From NCBI RefSeq assembly GCF_004117075.1, contig NZ_CP026721.1, positions 1,550,001 through 1,614,000 of the forward strand: DNA of 64,000 nt, given 5' to 3'. This DNA comes from Fervidobacterium changbaicum (GTDB lineage Bacteria > Thermotogota > Thermotogae > Thermotogales > Fervidobacteriaceae). Shown here in pieces: positions 32,628-41,835 of this stretch. The notes beneath the pieces were generated by a model, which saw only the letters and a program-made list of their open reading frames with translations, ran no database searches and was not told the DNA's origin. Position numbers and translations under genes: made by a program. Position 1 is the stretch's first letter; the number at the start of each line of letters is the position of its first letter.

Positions 32628-33860
32628 ATGGAAAAAATCAGGAAAGTGCTGATTCTTGGAAATGGTGGTAGAGAGCACGCTATTGGCTGGGCTTTTAAAA
32701 ATGCGCACTTTGAAGTCTACTTTTTCCCTGGCAACGCGGGGACCAAGTTGATCGGTGAGAATTTAAATATCAGTGAGCAGGAAATTTTCAACACTGCTGT
32801 TCTGAACGATTTTGACTTGGTTATCCCCGGCTCAGAAGATTTTTTGGTGAAAGGTGTAGCCGACGGGAAAGAGAACGTCTTCGGACCTGACTCAGCTGGT
32901 GCACGGCTTGAAGGTTCAAAATGCTTTGCTAAGCTTTTTATGGAAAAATACAACATCCCAACAGCCAAATTCCAAATTGCTAAGAACAAAGTTCAGCTTG
33001 CAGATGCTCTCAAATTCTTTTCCCCACCTTACGTGATTAAGGCAGATGGCCTTGCGCAAGGCAAAGGTGTAATTATAGAGGACGACTTTTCAACAGCCTT
33101 AGAAAAAGGTTGTAAACTAATAAACGGAAGTTTGATTCCCAATGTCAGTGGTCCAGTTGTCATCGATGAGTTTTTAAATGGCTGGGAACTTTCCGCCATA
33201 GCTATCGTAAGTGGGCGAAAATTTGCCTTGCTGCCATTCACCCGAGATTACAAACGTGCATTCACAGGTAACAAGGGTCCAAACACAGGTGGAATGGGCG
33301 CGTACGGTCCAGTAGAGATAGATGAACGGCTGAAAGAAAAGATAAAAGAGATATTTGAGAAAACATTGTACGGTCTGGAAAAGGAAGGGATTTTTTACAA
33401 GGGATTCCTTTACATAGGGCTGATGGTTGTAGAAAACGAGCCGTACGTTCTTGAATACAATGTCCGACTCGGTGATCCCGAAACAGAGGTCATAGTCTCT
33501 ATGGAACCAAAGAGATTTGTTGAAAACGTCTTAAAAGCATTTAGCAAGAAAGACTTTGAAGAGTACGTACCTTCAAAGTACGCAGTTGATGTTGTCGTTG
33601 CATCTGAAGGTTATCCAGAAAATCCAAGGAAGGGGCAAAAGATAACGATTGGAACGACTGATAGTATCGAAAGCGAAGGAAGTTTAATATTCTTTGCAGG
33701 CGTTAAAGAAGTAAACGGCGAGTTATTTGTTTCTGGCGGTAGAGTTATACACTCAGTTGGAACCGATGTAGAACTGAAAAAAGCAAGAGAAAAGGCTTAT
33801 GGTAACATAAATAATATCCATTTCGAAGGTATGTTCTACAGAGAGGATATAGCTTTGTAA
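32628..33860 (+). CDS. purD: Phosphoribosylamine-glycine ligase
   Basis: 410 residues from the ATG at 32628, 8 bases after GGGGAG; the GTG at 32619 is too close to the site. ATP-grasp enzyme making GAR. N-terminal VLILGNGGREHAIGW near 7-21. ATP-grasp PPYVIKADGLAQGKGV near 127. GNKGPNTGGMGAYGP near 215. EYNVRLGDPETEV near 280 with metal ligands. Between purH and purM in the purine operon. Confidence 0.96.
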   Translation: MEKIRKVLILGNGGREHAIGWAFKNAHFEVYFFPGNAGTKLIGENLNISEQEIFNTAVLNDFDLVIPGSEDFLVKGVADGKENVFGPDSAGARLEGSKCFAKLFMEKYNIPTAKFQIAKNKVQLADALKFFSPPYVIKADGLAQGKGVIIEDDFSTALEKGCKLINGSLIPNVSGPVVIDEFLNGWELSAIAIVSGRKFALLPFTRDYKRAFTGNKGPNTGGMGAYGPVEIDERLKEKIKEIFEKTLYGLEKEGIFYKGFLYIGLMVVENEPYVLEYNVRLGDPETEVIVSMEPKRFVENVLKAFSKKDFEEYVPSKYAVDVVVASEGYPENPRKGQKITIGTTDSIESEGSLIFFAGVKEVNGELFVSGGRVIHSVGTDVELKKAREKAYGNINNIHFEGMFYREDIAL

Positions 33861-33891
33861 CGCACTGCTATTTACATTGTGAGGTGAAAGT

Positions 33892-34839
33892 ATGAAAGGT
33901 ATAAATGGTGAAAAGAAATATACGTACTCAGGTTCTGGCGTGGATGTTCTGAGGAACGATGAATTCACTGATTACATCAAAAACGTTGTGAAGGTCCCGG
34001 AATGGGCTGTTAAAGAACCAACCGGATACGCGACGATCTTGAATTTCACAAATCCACCGATAGTGTTGACAGCGGACGGAGTTGGTTCTAAGCTGCTACT
34101 ACACATCGAACACAACCGTTGGGATGATGCAGCCCAAGACCTAATTGCTATGAATTACAACGACATTGTTTGTGTTGGAGGGGTCCCGAAGGCATTTGTT
34201 GATTATCTGGGTGTGAATCACATCGATAAACAGCATTACGAATTCATAGAGGCGTTGGTGAAAAAACTTACCGAATACGAAATGGCACTTGTTGCTGGTG
34301 AAACTGCGGAAATACCATCCATTTACAGCGATAAAGATTGGGATGTTGCAGGTTTTTGCGTAGGAGTGCTCCAAAGACGGATGCCCATTGAAACGATATC
34401 TTACGGCGATATTATCGTAGGATTGTCAGCCAGTGGTTTTCATTCTAACGGATGGTCGCTGATAAGGAAGATACTGAAGGAAGAAAAAATAAGAATTGAA
34501 GAGTTGGATTTTGACCTTCTAAAGGGAACCAAGATATACAGCGAAGTTACTAATGTATTTGAATTGGTAAAAGGCATTGCGCATGTTACAGGTGGGGGAA
34601 TATTGAGAGCGTTAAAAAGAATTTTGAAGGACAAAGGATGGCATATAAGTATCAAATTGCCAGATTACATGCGTTGGGTTTTAAATTACGTTGAAATTGA
34701 AGAGGCTATGAAAACGTTCAATATGGGATACGGAATGATTTTGGTTGTCTCAAAAGAGCACTTAGAGAAAGTCATTGAACATGTCCAAGGTGAGATCATA
34801 GGCGTTGTTAGTACAAATACCGAAATTGTGGTAGAATAG
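33892..34839 (+). CDS. purM: Phosphoribosylformylglycinamidine cyclo-ligase (AIR synthetase)
   Basis: 315 residues, slightly shorter than the usual ~340. KYTYSGSGVDV at the start. LTADGVGSKLL near 62 with the ATP/metal Asp. AMNYNDIVCVGGVPKAFVDYL near 87. GETAEIPSIY near 136. GLSASGFHSNG near 180. HVTGGGILRALKR near 230. Converts FGAM to AIR with ATP. Follows purD by 31 bases; lemA follows 33 bases later and is probably in the same transcript. Confidence 0.95.
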   Translation: MKGINGEKKYTYSGSGVDVLRNDEFTDYIKNVVKVPEWAVKEPTGYATILNFTNPPIVLTADGVGSKLLLHIEHNRWDDAAQDLIAMNYNDIVCVGGVPKAFVDYLGVNHIDKQHYEFIEALVKKLTEYEMALVAGETAEIPSIYSDKDWDVAGFCVGVLQRRMPIETISYGDIIVGLSASGFHSNGWSLIRKILKEEKIRIEELDFDLLKGTKIYSEVTNVFELVKGIAHVTGGGILRALKRILKDKGWHISIKLPDYMRWVLNYVEIEEAMKTFNMGYGMILVVSKEHLEKVIEHVQGEIIGVVSTNTEIVVE

Positions 34840-34872
34840 TGTAGTAATTGAAAATTATAGGAGGTGAACAAC

Positions 34873-35442
34873 TTGAAGCTACATCCTGCGGTGATAGTGC
34901 TAATAGTTGTGCTCGTCGTTGTATTGATAAGTGTTTTCTGGGCAATAAGTATATACAACAGGATGGTCTCTTTAGAACAAAGGGTACAAGAGTCTTACAG
35001 TCAGATCCAAAACCAGCTTCAAAGAAGGGCGGATTTAATACCCAACCTTGTAGAAACTGTGAAAGGTTATGCTGCGCATGAAAAAGAGATTTTTGAAGCA
35101 CTTGCGAACGCGAGGGCAAAACTGGCAGGTGCTCAAACTCCGCAAGAACAAGCAACAGCTGATGCGGAACTGAGCAATGTACTTTCAAGATTGCTTGTCA
35201 TTGTTGAAAATTATCCAACGCTGAAGGCTGATGCCAACTTCCGCCAGCTCATGGACGAACTTGCCGGTACGGAAAACAGAATAGCAGTTGCAAGGAAAGA
35301 TTACAACGAGGCTGTTAGAGAGTACAACGCATTCATAAAAAGATTCCCGAACGTACTTATCGCAAATGCATATGGATTTAAAGAAAAGCAATATTTTGAG
35401 GCAAAGCCCGGAGCGGAAGAACCACCGAGTGTGAAATTTTAA
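34873..35442 (+). CDS. lemA: LemA family protein
   Basis: 189 residues from the TTG at 34873, 8 bases after AGGAGG. An N-terminal membrane helix (AVIVLIVVLVVVLISVFWAI) is followed by the LemA helical bundle. RVQESYSQIQNQLQRRADLIPNLVETVKGY (key residues RxxLIPNLV at ~47-55) and NARAKL near 75 are hallmarks. YNEAVREYNAFIKRFPN near 150 is also conserved. The biochemical role is unknown. LemA genes usually sit beside TPM-domain membrane proteins; none is here, and the gene ends the purine operon before a terminator. Confidence 0.93.
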   Translation: MKLHPAVIVLIVVLVVVLISVFWAISIYNRMVSLEQRVQESYSQIQNQLQRRADLIPNLVETVKGYAAHEKEIFEALANARAKLAGAQTPQEQATADAELSNVLSRLLVIVENYPTLKADANFRQLMDELAGTENRIAVARKDYNEAVREYNAFIKRFPNVLIANAYGFKEKQYFEAKPGAEEPPSVKF

Positions 35443-35490
35443 GGAGTTAAGTCGACAAATCTCTTTTTTACAACTGATAGCAACTTAAAT

Positions 35491-35517
35491 GCCCGGTAAA
35501 CTCTTCCGGGCTTTTTT
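35491..35517 (+). terminator. Terminator after lemA
   Basis: GCCCGG (35491-35496) pairs with CCGGGC (35506-35511), 9-base loop, followed by TTTTTT. Confidence 0.88.
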
Positions 35518-35567
35518 GTTGACTAATGCGGTTTGAACTCTTCTATTAAGTAGTGGGTTAAATGTAG

Positions 35568-35573
35568 TATAAT
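35568..35573 (+). promoter_or_regulatory. Possible -10 box for the MutL/GlmL-like gene
   Basis: TATAAT at 35568-35573, after the lemA terminator and 46 bases before the gene start. No good -35 was found at 16-18 bases, so this is a weak call. Confidence 0.35.
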
Positions 35574-35619
35574 AGTTTTGTAGTATCTTTGCAATATGTA
35601 CAGAAGGAGGCTGCGAAAT

Positions 35620-36975
35620 ATGAAAACCGACTTACTCTTTGCGGAAATAGGTTCTACAACTACTGTTTTAACGGCATTTCATTTTGGTTTTAAGCCAAGA
35701 GTAATTGCTCAAACGGAGCACTGGACAACGGTTAATGAGGGTGATGTGACAATTGGAATAGAGCTGGCCTTGAAAAAGATGGAAGAAGAGCTTGGTGAGA
35801 AGGTAGTTTGGGAGAAATTTGCAGCAACAAGCAGTGCAGCCGGTGGTTTAAAGATGACGGTCCATGGCCTTGTCTACGACATGACGGTACGGGCTGCCAA
35901 GGAAGCAGCACTTGGCGCTGGCGCGGTTATTAAGTACGTAACGGCTGGTAAGATGAATGAGTTCCATTTGAAGAAGATAGAATCTATACAACCAAAGTTG
36001 ATTCTTCTTGCCGGTGGTGTGGACTACGGTGAAAGTGAAACGGTTATCCATAACGCAAAGATGCTTGCCAAGTTGCCACTGGATGTGCCTATCGTATATG
36101 CAGGAAACGTAGCCGCAGCCGAGCATGTAGAGTTCATCCTCACAAACGCTGGAAAGAGGGTCTACGTAACAGAGAACGTTTATCCAAGGATCGATTATCT
36201 AAATGTCGAGCCGACAAGGAATGTGATAAAGGAAGTGTTCGCTGAGCACATAATAAAGGCTCCGGGTATGGACAAAATAAAAGGCATGGTCAACTACGAA
36301 ATTATTCCAACACCTGCCGCAGTCATGACAACAACAGAACTGGCGTACGAGCACTTTGGTGACTGCTTGACAATAGACATAGGCGGGGCGACAACCGATG
36401 TTGATTCTGTTACCGACGGTTCTCCAGAAGTCCAGGAATTGCTTATCTCTCCCGAGCCTTTCGCAAAAAGAACAGTAGAGGGTGATTTGGGACTGTATGT
36501 TAATGCTCATAACGTTATCGAAATGATCGGTGAGGAGAATCTGAGAAAGCAATTCGAAGATTACGACGAACTTGTCAAAAGGATCAGTCCGTATCCTGCA
36601 ACTGAGCGAGACGAATATTTCATAAGCAAACTTGCAACATTCTGCGCCCAGCAGGGGTTAAGAAGACATGCCGGAAGCAAAAAGCACCTCTACACCCCAA
36701 CTGGTAGGAAGACAATAGCCGAAGGTAAGGATTTGACTGCCGTTCGAGTTATCTTCGGAACAGGGGGATTTTTATCAAGATCAAAACACGCAAAGGAAGT
36801 TTTAGAGAGTTTGAGACATCTTTCGAAACTTCATCCGATGGAGCTGCTACCACCGGAAGAAGTCAGGTTGTTTAGAGATAAGCATTACATATTTGCTGCG
36901 ATAGGGCTTATCGCAAGTAAAATCGATAAGGATGTGGCGAAGCAATTGCTCGAGATGGATGTTGAACCATACTAA
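35620..36975 (+). CDS. MutL/GlmL-type reactivating ATPase for a B12-dependent mutase
   Basis: 451 residues from the ATG at 35620, with GAAGGAGG 9 bases upstream. ASKHA-fold ATPase of the GlmL/MutL family: phosphate-1 loop LLFAEIGSTTTVLTAF near 4-19, SSAAGGLKMTVHGLV near 72, LLAGGVDYGE near 128, and TIDIGGATTDVDSV near 248. Family members are chaperones or reactivating factors of adenosylcobalamin enzymes such as glutamate mutase and ornithine aminomutase. The window encodes an ornithine aminomutase (oraS/oraE at 60-63 kb), the most likely client; no glutamate mutase is visible. That pairing is inferred from content, since the genes are 25 kb apart. Confidence 0.85.
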   Translation: MKTDLLFAEIGSTTTVLTAFHFGFKPRVIAQTEHWTTVNEGDVTIGIELALKKMEEELGEKVVWEKFAATSSAAGGLKMTVHGLVYDMTVRAAKEAALGAGAVIKYVTAGKMNEFHLKKIESIQPKLILLAGGVDYGESETVIHNAKMLAKLPLDVPIVYAGNVAAAEHVEFILTNAGKRVYVTENVYPRIDYLNVEPTRNVIKEVFAEHIIKAPGMDKIKGMVNYEIIPTPAAVMTTTELAYEHFGDCLTIDIGGATTDVDSVTDGSPEVQELLISPEPFAKRTVEGDLGLYVNAHNVIEMIGEENLRKQFEDYDELVKRISPYPATERDEYFISKLATFCAQQGLRRHAGSKKHLYTPTGRKTIAEGKDLTAVRVIFGTGGFLSRSKHAKEVLESLRHLSKLHPMELLPPEEVRLFRDKHYIFAAIGLIASKIDKDVAKQLLEMDVEPY

Positions 36976-36998
36976 AAAATACAGGGGGAGAAATCATC

Positions 36999-37601
36999 AT
37001 GGGCATTAGTGAAAATAATGCGATGAAGGAAAAAGTACTCGTTGTGAAGACAGAGGAAATTGAACGGCTGTGCAAAGGGAAAACAGGTGTAGTTGAGGTC
37101 CCACAAGAGGAATTCTTTAGTGTGCTAAAAGATGGTTTCTTCGTTGAGCGCGAAAAGGCGGAATACGATGAATCAACGCGACAAGTGATTCCGTACATTG
37201 TTTTAAAAGAGGGTGATGAATACATATTCTTCAGAAGAACGGCCAACCAGACGGAAAAAAGGCTCCACAATCTCATTACTCTTGGGGTCGGAGGGCACCT
37301 GAATATCGAAGATTCGCAAGATCCTGTGGAATGCTTTGAGAATGGTTTGAAGCGAGAACTGGCAGAAGAGGTTGATGTTGAGCTGAAATCATTGAGATAC
37401 GTCGGCTTGATAAACGAAATTGAGAATCCCGTGAGTCGTGTCCATGTGGGAGTTCTTTACATTGCAGATGTGAAGTACAATGGAGTTGTTGAAAAGGAAA
37501 ACTTTGTTGAACTACGTTCTAAAAGACTACAGGATTACGTTGGGGAGATGGAAGGATGGGCAAAGGTGGTAGCGTTGTACTTAGAACATTCGCAAAGCTG
37601 A
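36999..37601 (+). CDS. Nudix hydrolase-like protein
   Basis: 200 residues. The Nudix box lies near residues 98-128: GGHLN, then a slightly long loop, ending in KRELAEEVDV, which carries the R-E-x-x-E-E metal ligands. An N-terminal segment of about 60 residues precedes it. The family cleaves nucleoside diphosphates linked to another group; substrate cannot be assigned. The gene starts 24 bases after the reactivase gene and overlaps the start of ispE by 46 bases. Confidence 0.8.
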   Translation: MGISENNAMKEKVLVVKTEEIERLCKGKTGVVEVPQEEFFSVLKDGFFVEREKAEYDESTRQVIPYIVLKEGDEYIFFRRTANQTEKRLHNLITLGVGGHLNIEDSQDPVECFENGLKRELAEEVDVELKSLRYVGLINEIENPVSRVHVGVLYIADVKYNGVVEKENFVELRSKRLQDYVGEMEGWAKVVALYLEHSQS

Positions 37602-38365
37602 ATCTTTGCTTGGATGTTTTAAGAAAAAGAGAAGATGGTTTTCACGAAATAGATTCGCTCTTCCAGACGATTTCCCTCTTTGATAGAATGATTGTCAAAG
37701 TTAGGCAAGGTAATGGAGATTTGAAAATAGAATCGAATGTGGATATTGAGAACAACATTATTGAGAAGATTTGGAGTTTAGTAGGAGTTCGGGACCGTGA
37801 TGTACACGTCTTGCTCGAAAAGAATATACCGATCGGTGCAGGACTTGGTGGCGGAAGTAGTAATGCTGCAGGTTTTTTAGTTGCTTTAAAGTTGTTCGGA
37901 CTGATATCTGAGCAAGAAGCCTTTGAATTGGCAAAAGCGGTGGGTAGCGATGTTCCGTTTTTCTTATACGGCGGCACCGCGATTGTTTCAGGCAAAGGTG
38001 AGGTTATCAAGGAGGTTGAACCTCTGGAAGGTTACGACGTCGATGTGTACTTTCCAGGTTTTTCGATATCAACAAAAGAAGCGTATGCAAAATTGAAACC
38101 GGAATGGTTTGGAAAAGCACCTTCGAAAGCTGCTGAGCTTTACGAAGCTTACCGTACAAGAGATTTCGAGAAGATAAAGTTAGGAACCTACAACATTTTT
38201 GAGAAGGTCATCCCTGATGAATTACTCGATAGGATTGAGGTGCTAAGAAGCGAAAATCCTGCAGCTCTCACCGGTTCAGGCAGTGCTTATTTCGTCTTGA
38301 CACCGCAGGGCAAGTACCACTTTACTAAGAAGGGAGTGGAGATCGATGCCTTTGAAGAAGATTAG
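37556..38365 (+). CDS. ispE: 4-diphosphocytidyl-2-C-methyl-D-erythritol kinase
   Basis: 269 residues, GHMP kinase fold, fourth step of the MEP isoprenoid pathway. Substrate region FAKLNLCLDVLRKREDGFH (start of the conserved K-L-N-L motif at ~14). The ATP loop PIGAGLGGGSSNAAGF lies near 91-106. VGSDVPFFLYGGTA near 128. C-terminal LTGSGSAYFVL near 240. It begins inside the Nudix gene (46-base overlap) and ends 20 bases inside the Lon-like gene, an unusually tight overlap on both sides. ATG at 37556 after GGAAGG. Confidence 0.95.
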   Translation: MGKGGSVVLRTFAKLNLCLDVLRKREDGFHEIDSLFQTISLFDRMIVKVRQGNGDLKIESNVDIENNIIEKIWSLVGVRDRDVHVLLEKNIPIGAGLGGGSSNAAGFLVALKLFGLISEQEAFELAKAVGSDVPFFLYGGTAIVSGKGEVIKEVEPLEGYDVDVYFPGFSISTKEAYAKLKPEWFGKAPSKAAELYEAYRTRDFEKIKLGTYNIFEKVIPDELLDRIEVLRSENPAALTGSGSAYFVLTPQGKYHFTKKGVEIDAFEED

Positions 38366-40727
38366 GGTGGAAGAGCTTGTTGTAGATAAAAGAATTATTC
38401 CGCCTATTGAATCTACGGAAGATGTTAGAAAAACTCAATCGTTTATCGGTCGACAGAGCGCTATAAAGGCTCTGCGCTTTGGTTTGGATATGGATAAAGA
38501 GGGATACAACATCTTTGTTGTAGGACTACCGGGCACCGGTAGGAAAACTTTTGTCAAACACTTTGTTAGCGAGTACGCACAAAAGAAACCTGTGCCTTCT
38601 GATGTTGCTTACGTGATGGATTTCGACGACCCGCAGAAGGCTAATACTCTCTTCTTACCTGCAGGGAAAGGTGTTGAGTTCAAAAAGGACATGGAGAAAC
38701 TCGTGGAGAACCTAACGGAGAAGATTTCAAAGGTGTTTGAAGGAGAAGATTACAAGGCGCGCAGAAAGGAGATAGACGAGGAATTCGAAAGTGAGCAGGA
38801 ACGGGTTGTGAACGATTTAGTTGGAAAAGCACAAGCACTGGGATTTTTGATAAAATTCACACAAACAGGTGTGAGCTATTATCCTTTCAAAGATGGAAAA
38901 CCACTGAAAGAAGAGGAATTTGCCGCATTGAGCGAGGAAGAAAAGAAGAGATTTGAAGAAAATGAAAAGAAGGTTCAGCTATTGATAGAGGCAGCCACCG
39001 AGAATGTGCGGAAATTGGAGAGCTTGTACAAAGAGCGGGTAAGAGATTTGAATCGGTACGCTTTATTATTTGCAACCGAAGAGTTCTTCTCTGTGATTGA
39101 GGAAAAGTACCCGTTCAGCGATGTGAGGGAATTTATTCACAAGATCAGAGAAGATATCATCGAAAAGGTGAGTTCAACAAAGAAATTAGCAGAGCTTGAA
39201 TACTATTTCAAAAGAGCTTACAGTATAAACCTTGTAGTTGATAACTCGGATTTGAACTGCGCGCCTGTGGTTTTTGAAGATACGCCGACTTATCACAACC
39301 TGTTCGGTAAGATCGAATATATTGAACGTGAGGGAATGTTGTACACAGATTTCAATATGATTCGACCCGGCGCTTTACACAAAGCAAATGGTGGGTATTT
39401 GATCGTTGACGCACGGGAATTGCTTATCCACCCATTTGTGTGGGATAGACTTAAAAAGATACTCTTTTCAAAGCAGCTTGAGGTCGAGAACGTCGATACA
39501 GCCTACGGATATTCCACGATAGCGACTTTGAAAACTGAACCTATCCCACTGAGGGTAAAAGTGATACTCGTAGGTACTCCTGAGATATACGAACTACTGC
39601 ACGAATACGATCCTGATTTTGAGAAACTTTTCAAAGTAAAGGTAGAAATGGATTGGGAACTTGATACCACTGTTGAGAACATTTCTGACTTGGTAGCATT
39701 TATCACGGATTATACGCGTGAAAGGGAGATATTGCCTGTTAAAAGAAGCGCTATAGAGAAGATTGTTTGGTACTCAACAAGATTGTCAGGTGATAGGACT
39801 AAGCTTTCGATGAAACTCGGGTCAATAATAGACCTTTTGGAAGAGGCAAACTTTTTTGCTGTAAAGAGAAATTCAAAATACGTTGAGTACGAAGATGTCT
39901 CTCGTGCTTTGAAAGAGCGGGAGGAACGACTGAAACTTGTTGTGGAAAAGTACGATGAGATGTTTAGAAGGGAAGACTTGATGATTGATGTAACGGGCAA
40001 GGTTGTTGGACAGGTGAACGGTTTGACTGTTATAAACTTCGGAGATTTCGAATTCGGTCTGCCTGTAAGAATAACGGCAAAGACGTACCTTGGTAGTTCC
40101 GGGATTCTCGATATCCAAAGGGAAGCGGACTTGAGTGGGCAGATACATAGCAAAGCAGTAATGATTTTAACCGGTTATCTTGGAAGTAAGTACGCAAGAA
40201 AAGTACCTTTTTCAATAGGAGTCTCGATTTCGTTTGAGCAAGTCTACGGTTACGTTGAAGGTGATAGTGCTTCTCTTGCCGAGGTACTCGCCATTATTTC
40301 CGCTATTTCGAAAATTCCAATTAAGCAAAATATAGCGGTCACGGGTTCGATAAACCAACATGGACACGTTCAACCAGTCGGCGGTGTTACCGAAAAGGTG
40401 GAAGGCTTTTATCGAATCTGCAAAATTAAAGGTCTGACAGGTAATCAAGGAGTTATCATACCAAAGGCGAACGTGAGAAATCTCGTACTCTCTGACGAGG
40501 TGCTTGATGCTGTTAGAAATGGCCTATTCCACATTTGGACTGTGGATGATGTAGATGAAGCCGTAGAATTGATGACTGACATGAAAGCGGGAATCATGAA
40601 CAAGAATTACGAATATCCACGCGGGACTGTTAATTACTACGTTGTTCAGGCTCTTAAACAGTCGCATGATATAGCTGAAGGGAAAGGTAAAGAGAAGAAG
40701 GCCAAGAAAAAGCGCGAAAAAATGTAA
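38346..40727 (+). CDS. Lon-like ATP-dependent protease (AAA_32 family)
   Basis: 793 residues. N-terminal AAA part with Walker A GLPGTGRKTF near 58. A long coiled insertion lies at about 120-230. Walker B-like AAA region GGYLIVDARELL near 345. The C-terminal Lon protease domain has GDSASLAEV with Ser643 and TEKVEGF with Lys684, the Ser-Lys dyad of Lon. The class lacks the substrate-binding N-domain of LonA and has no clear membrane anchor. Cytoplasmic protein quality control is inferred. The ATG overlaps ispE by 20 bases. Confidence 0.92.
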   Translation: MPLKKIRVEELVVDKRIIPPIESTEDVRKTQSFIGRQSAIKALRFGLDMDKEGYNIFVVGLPGTGRKTFVKHFVSEYAQKKPVPSDVAYVMDFDDPQKANTLFLPAGKGVEFKKDMEKLVENLTEKISKVFEGEDYKARRKEIDEEFESEQERVVNDLVGKAQALGFLIKFTQTGVSYYPFKDGKPLKEEEFAALSEEEKKRFEENEKKVQLLIEAATENVRKLESLYKERVRDLNRYALLFATEEFFSVIEEKYPFSDVREFIHKIREDIIEKVSSTKKLAELEYYFKRAYSINLVVDNSDLNCAPVVFEDTPTYHNLFGKIEYIEREGMLYTDFNMIRPGALHKANGGYLIVDARELLIHPFVWDRLKKILFSKQLEVENVDTAYGYSTIATLKTEPIPLRVKVILVGTPEIYELLHEYDPDFEKLFKVKVEMDWELDTTVENISDLVAFITDYTREREILPVKRSAIEKIVWYSTRLSGDRTKLSMKLGSIIDLLEEANFFAVKRNSKYVEYEDVSRALKEREERLKLVVEKYDEMFRREDLMIDVTGKVVGQVNGLTVINFGDFEFGLPVRITAKTYLGSSGILDIQREADLSGQIHSKAVMILTGYLGSKYARKVPFSIGVSISFEQVYGYVEGDSASLAEVLAIISAISKIPIKQNIAVTGSINQHGHVQPVGGVTEKVEGFYRICKIKGLTGNQGVIIPKANVRNLVLSDEVLDAVRNGLFHIWTVDDVDEAVELMTDMKAGIMNKNYEYPRGTVNYYVVQALKQSHDIAEGKGKEKKAKKKREKM

Positions 40728-40761
40728 AATAGTTTAAAAGAAACGCCGATAAAGGAATAAG

Positions 40762-40790
40762 TAGACTATTCCAAAAGTTTGTGGTATAAT
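40762..40790 (+). promoter_or_regulatory. Sigma-A promoter of pfkA
   Basis: -35 TAGACT (40762-40767), 17-base spacer ending in TGG (extended -10), -10 TATAAT (40785-40790). 51 bases before the pfkA start. Confidence 0.75.
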
Positions 40791-40841
40791 TCAGCTTGTC
40801 TTGAAACGACAATGTAAGACTTTTTTAGGGAGGCGATTAAG

Positions 40842-41801
40842 TTGAAGAGGATAGCTGTGATGACTAGTGGAGGAGACTCTCCTGGAATGAATGCCGCTAT
40901 AAGGGCTGTTGTTCGATACGGTATCAAGTCAGGACTGGAAGTTTACGGTATCAAGAGAGGTTATGCAGGACTTCTCGATGAAGACATAGAGCCTATGACT
41001 TTCGCTTCCGTTGGCGGTATCATGGAAAAAGGTGGTACAATCCTGAGAACGAGCAGATGTCCGGAGTTCGTTAGAAAAGAGACAAGAGCAGAAGCTGCGA
41101 AAATCCTCAAAAAACACGGAATCGAAGGACTTGTAGTTATTGGTGGAGAAGGAAGCCTGCACGGTGCGATGTTTTTGGAAGAAGAACAAAAAGTCCCTGT
41201 TGTGGGTCTGCCCGGTACGATAGACAACGATATTGCCATGACAGACATGAGTATCGGTGTGGACACGTGTCTTAATACAGTTGTCGATGCGATACAAAAG
41301 TTAAAGGACACGGCAAGCTCACATGAAAGGGCATTCATAGTCGAGGTTATGGGTAGGTCTTCAGGTTATATCGCCACTGTAAGCGGGCTTGTAACAGGCG
41401 CAGAGGCGGTTATTATCCCAGAGGTGCCCGTCAATTACGAAGAGTTGGCAAATAAATTGCTCGAAGAGAGGGAAAGAGGAAAGATAAATTGTATAGTGGT
41501 TGTTGCAGAAGGTGCCGCAAGTGCGTACACAGTTGCAAGACACTTAGAGCACAGAATTGGATACGAAACGAGAATCACTATACTTGGTCACATCCAACGC
41601 GGAGGTTCACCGACTGCGTTTGATAGACTACTTGCTTCGAGAATGGGTGTGGCAGCTGTTGATGCCTTGCTGCGCGGCGAAAGTGGAGTCATGACCGCAC
41701 TCCAGGGAGGAAAGATTGTAACCGTCAAGCTTGATGAGGTTTTGAAAGAAAAGAAGAGATTAGATATGGAATTGGTCAAGTTGGCTGGTATGCTTTCGTA
41801 A
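40842..41801 (+). CDS. pfkA: 6-phosphofructokinase
   Basis: 319 residues, the standard bacterial ATP-PFK length. ATP site [15 protein letters not shown] near 7-21. GGEGSLHGA near 103: the residue after GG-E-G is Ser, and the ATP-type Gly at the GGDGS/GGEGS position indicates ATP use. Catalytic PGTIDNDI near 124 with Asp. [11 protein letters not shown] near 167. [13 protein letters not shown] near 249. Glycolysis. TTG start after GGGAGGCG. The amidohydrolase gene follows 34 bases later. Confidence 0.96.
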   Translation: MKRIAVMTSGGDSPGMNAAIRAVVRYGIKSGLEVYGIKRGYAGLLDEDIEPMTFASVGGIMEKGGTILRTSRCPEFVRKETRAEAAKILKKHGIEGLVVIGGEGSLHGAMFLEEEQKVPVVGLPGTIDNDIAMTDMSIGVDTCLNTVVDAIQKLKDTASSHERAFIVEVMGRSSGYIATVSGLVTGAEAVIIPEVPVNYEELANKLLEERERGKINCIVVVAEGAASAYTVARHLEHRIGYETRITILGHIQRGGSPTAFDRLLASRMGVAAVDALLRGESGVMTALQGGKIVTVKLDEVLKEKKRLDMELVKLAGMLS

Positions 41802-41835
41802 TTTTGAAAAAAGTGAGTCGATAGAAGGTGTTAAT

